Origin: Diplodia intermedia
Taxonomy: Eukaryota > Ascomycota > Dothideomycetes > Botryosphaeriales > Botryosphaeriaceae
DNA length: 64,000 nucleotides
NCBI GenBank assembly: GCA_021495925.1
Contig: JAKEKT010000053.1
Location: forward strand, 124,001-188,000
Direction: 5' to 3'
The position numbers and the translations under genes are program-made. Positions 63,416-64,000 of the stretch are shown piece after piece. Each line of letters starts with the position of its first letter. Positions within the stretch are counted from its first letter, which is position 1. The notes under the pieces are model-generated. The model made no database searches. It had not been told where the DNA came from and saw only the letters and a program-made list of their open reading frames with translations.

Positions 63416-64000
63416 CCAAGGTTAAGGGATACACGGGCGCGGGGTCGTTGGCTGCCAGCAGCGGCGGCGGTGGCAGTGGCGGCGGCGGCAAGAAGCCCTT
63501 TCGCGGCGTAAGCTCACTCCGTCAATCTCACTTCACAACAACTCAATCTGACACAAAAATTGTAGCCCAACAATCCCCACGCGGCTGAGAAGCCGGATGA
63601 CGTGGAGAAGGACGAGTGGGCAGTCGTCGACTACTGGCGGGGCAAATGCTGTCGGTGTGGGAAGCAAATGCACACCCACAATGGTTGGCATGGCTGCCAC
63701 GACAAGTGCTTCTGGTGCCACAAGAGGCACATGAGACCCGCAAAGGGTGATGTTGTCTGCGAAGAGGCATTGAAATTTGTCTCCCGCAACTTCCTCAGGA
63801 GGATTGGCGGCGGTCAAACGAAGGCTACGTCCTTCAAGCAGGTCAAGGACGCCGAAGAGCGGGCCCAGAACGAGTCCGTCAAGAGTGAGCTCTACGAGAT
63901 GAAGATGCTCAATGCTCAGAGCACTGAGCGTGGCTTGGAGAGTCGGGTTGCTGATCTCTCGAATCAGCTTGCCCGCGCCAACAGGCAGATTGAACATGCC
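63412..64000 (+). CDS. Cys-rich protein, cut by window end
   Basis: Two exons are visible: 63412-63507 and 63566 to the window end (58-bp intron with GTAAGC donor), giving at least 177 residues. The N-terminus has a Gly/Ser linker (residues 15-26). A Cys/His cluster follows at about 56-90: CCRCGKQMHTHNGWHGC, then DKCFWCHKRHM, and a later Cys (DVVC). This resembles a zinc-binding module of the CxxC/HxC/CxxC kind but I cannot name it. After about residue 115 a helical coiled coil begins (QVKDAEERAQNESVKSELYE onward) and runs off the window. No function is assigned. Confidence 0.7.

Noticed and set aside
63252..63491. Minus-strand frame with a long Val run
   Set aside because: The Val run is the reverse of the CAA microsatellite; not a membrane protein.

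Overview
The window looks like nuclear DNA of a filamentous ascomycete (Pezizomycotina, perhaps a dothideomycete; inferred from gene content, not proven). Most introns are 45-85 bp with GT..AG ends and CTAAC/CTGAC-type branch sites. Genes lie on both strands without operons. The families are typical of moulds: a NACHT-ankyrin NLR, a secreted polygalacturonase, an MFS sugar transporter, a fungal tetraspanin and chromodomain proteins. About 27 genes are supported, several needing exon joins that I worked out by reading frame. Roughly nine coding relics are also visible.

Layout. 0.4-1.6 kb: a coiled-coil protein. 2.3-6.9 kb: an intact six-exon NLR (alpha/beta-hydrolase, NACHT, ankyrin repeats). 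7.3-9.7 kb: a coding relic and a sugar transporter. 10.9-11.7 kb: a 12-unit Cys/His repeat protein. 13.2-13.9 kb: a small secreted Ala/Ser/Thr-rich protein. 16.3-17.5 kb: a tetraspanin. 17.8-18.8 kb: a dead GH3 beta-glucosidase tail and a 628-bp hAT-type MITE. 18.8-25.1 kb: a Ser/Thr kinase fused to a GIY-YIG/T5orf172-like domain, head-to-head with a nucleic-acid deaminase-MYND protein, then an IFI6-like membrane protein. 25.2-27.3 kb: a dead FAD monooxygenase. 29.0-32.3 kb: a large dynamin/SLIP-GC-like GTPase. 34-36.5 kb: an endopolygalacturonase and a DUF1203 protein. 37.7-39.8 kb: small membrane proteins. 41.6-48.6 kb: a helical protein, a dead small gene, a 59-residue membrane protein and a three-chromodomain protein. 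49.9-51.1 kb: a coding relic. 52.4-55.0 kb: a divergent kinase-like protein head-to-head with a probable PD-(D/E)XK nuclease. 55.9-57.3 kb: a frameshifted gene and a second copy of the MITE. 58.7-64 kb: a basic nuclear protein, a J-domain protein, a truncated kinase relic, a small protein and the start of a Cys-rich protein cut by the window end.

How the genes might work together. An NLR, a kinase-nuclease-like fusion, a deaminase, an IFI6-like protein, a large GTPase and a kinase-like/nuclease pair resemble parts of non-self recognition and intragenomic-conflict systems. Two pairs share divergent promoters. That they cooperate is inference only. The many relics, two MITEs and several short tandem arrays suggest an accessory, fast-turnover part of the genome.
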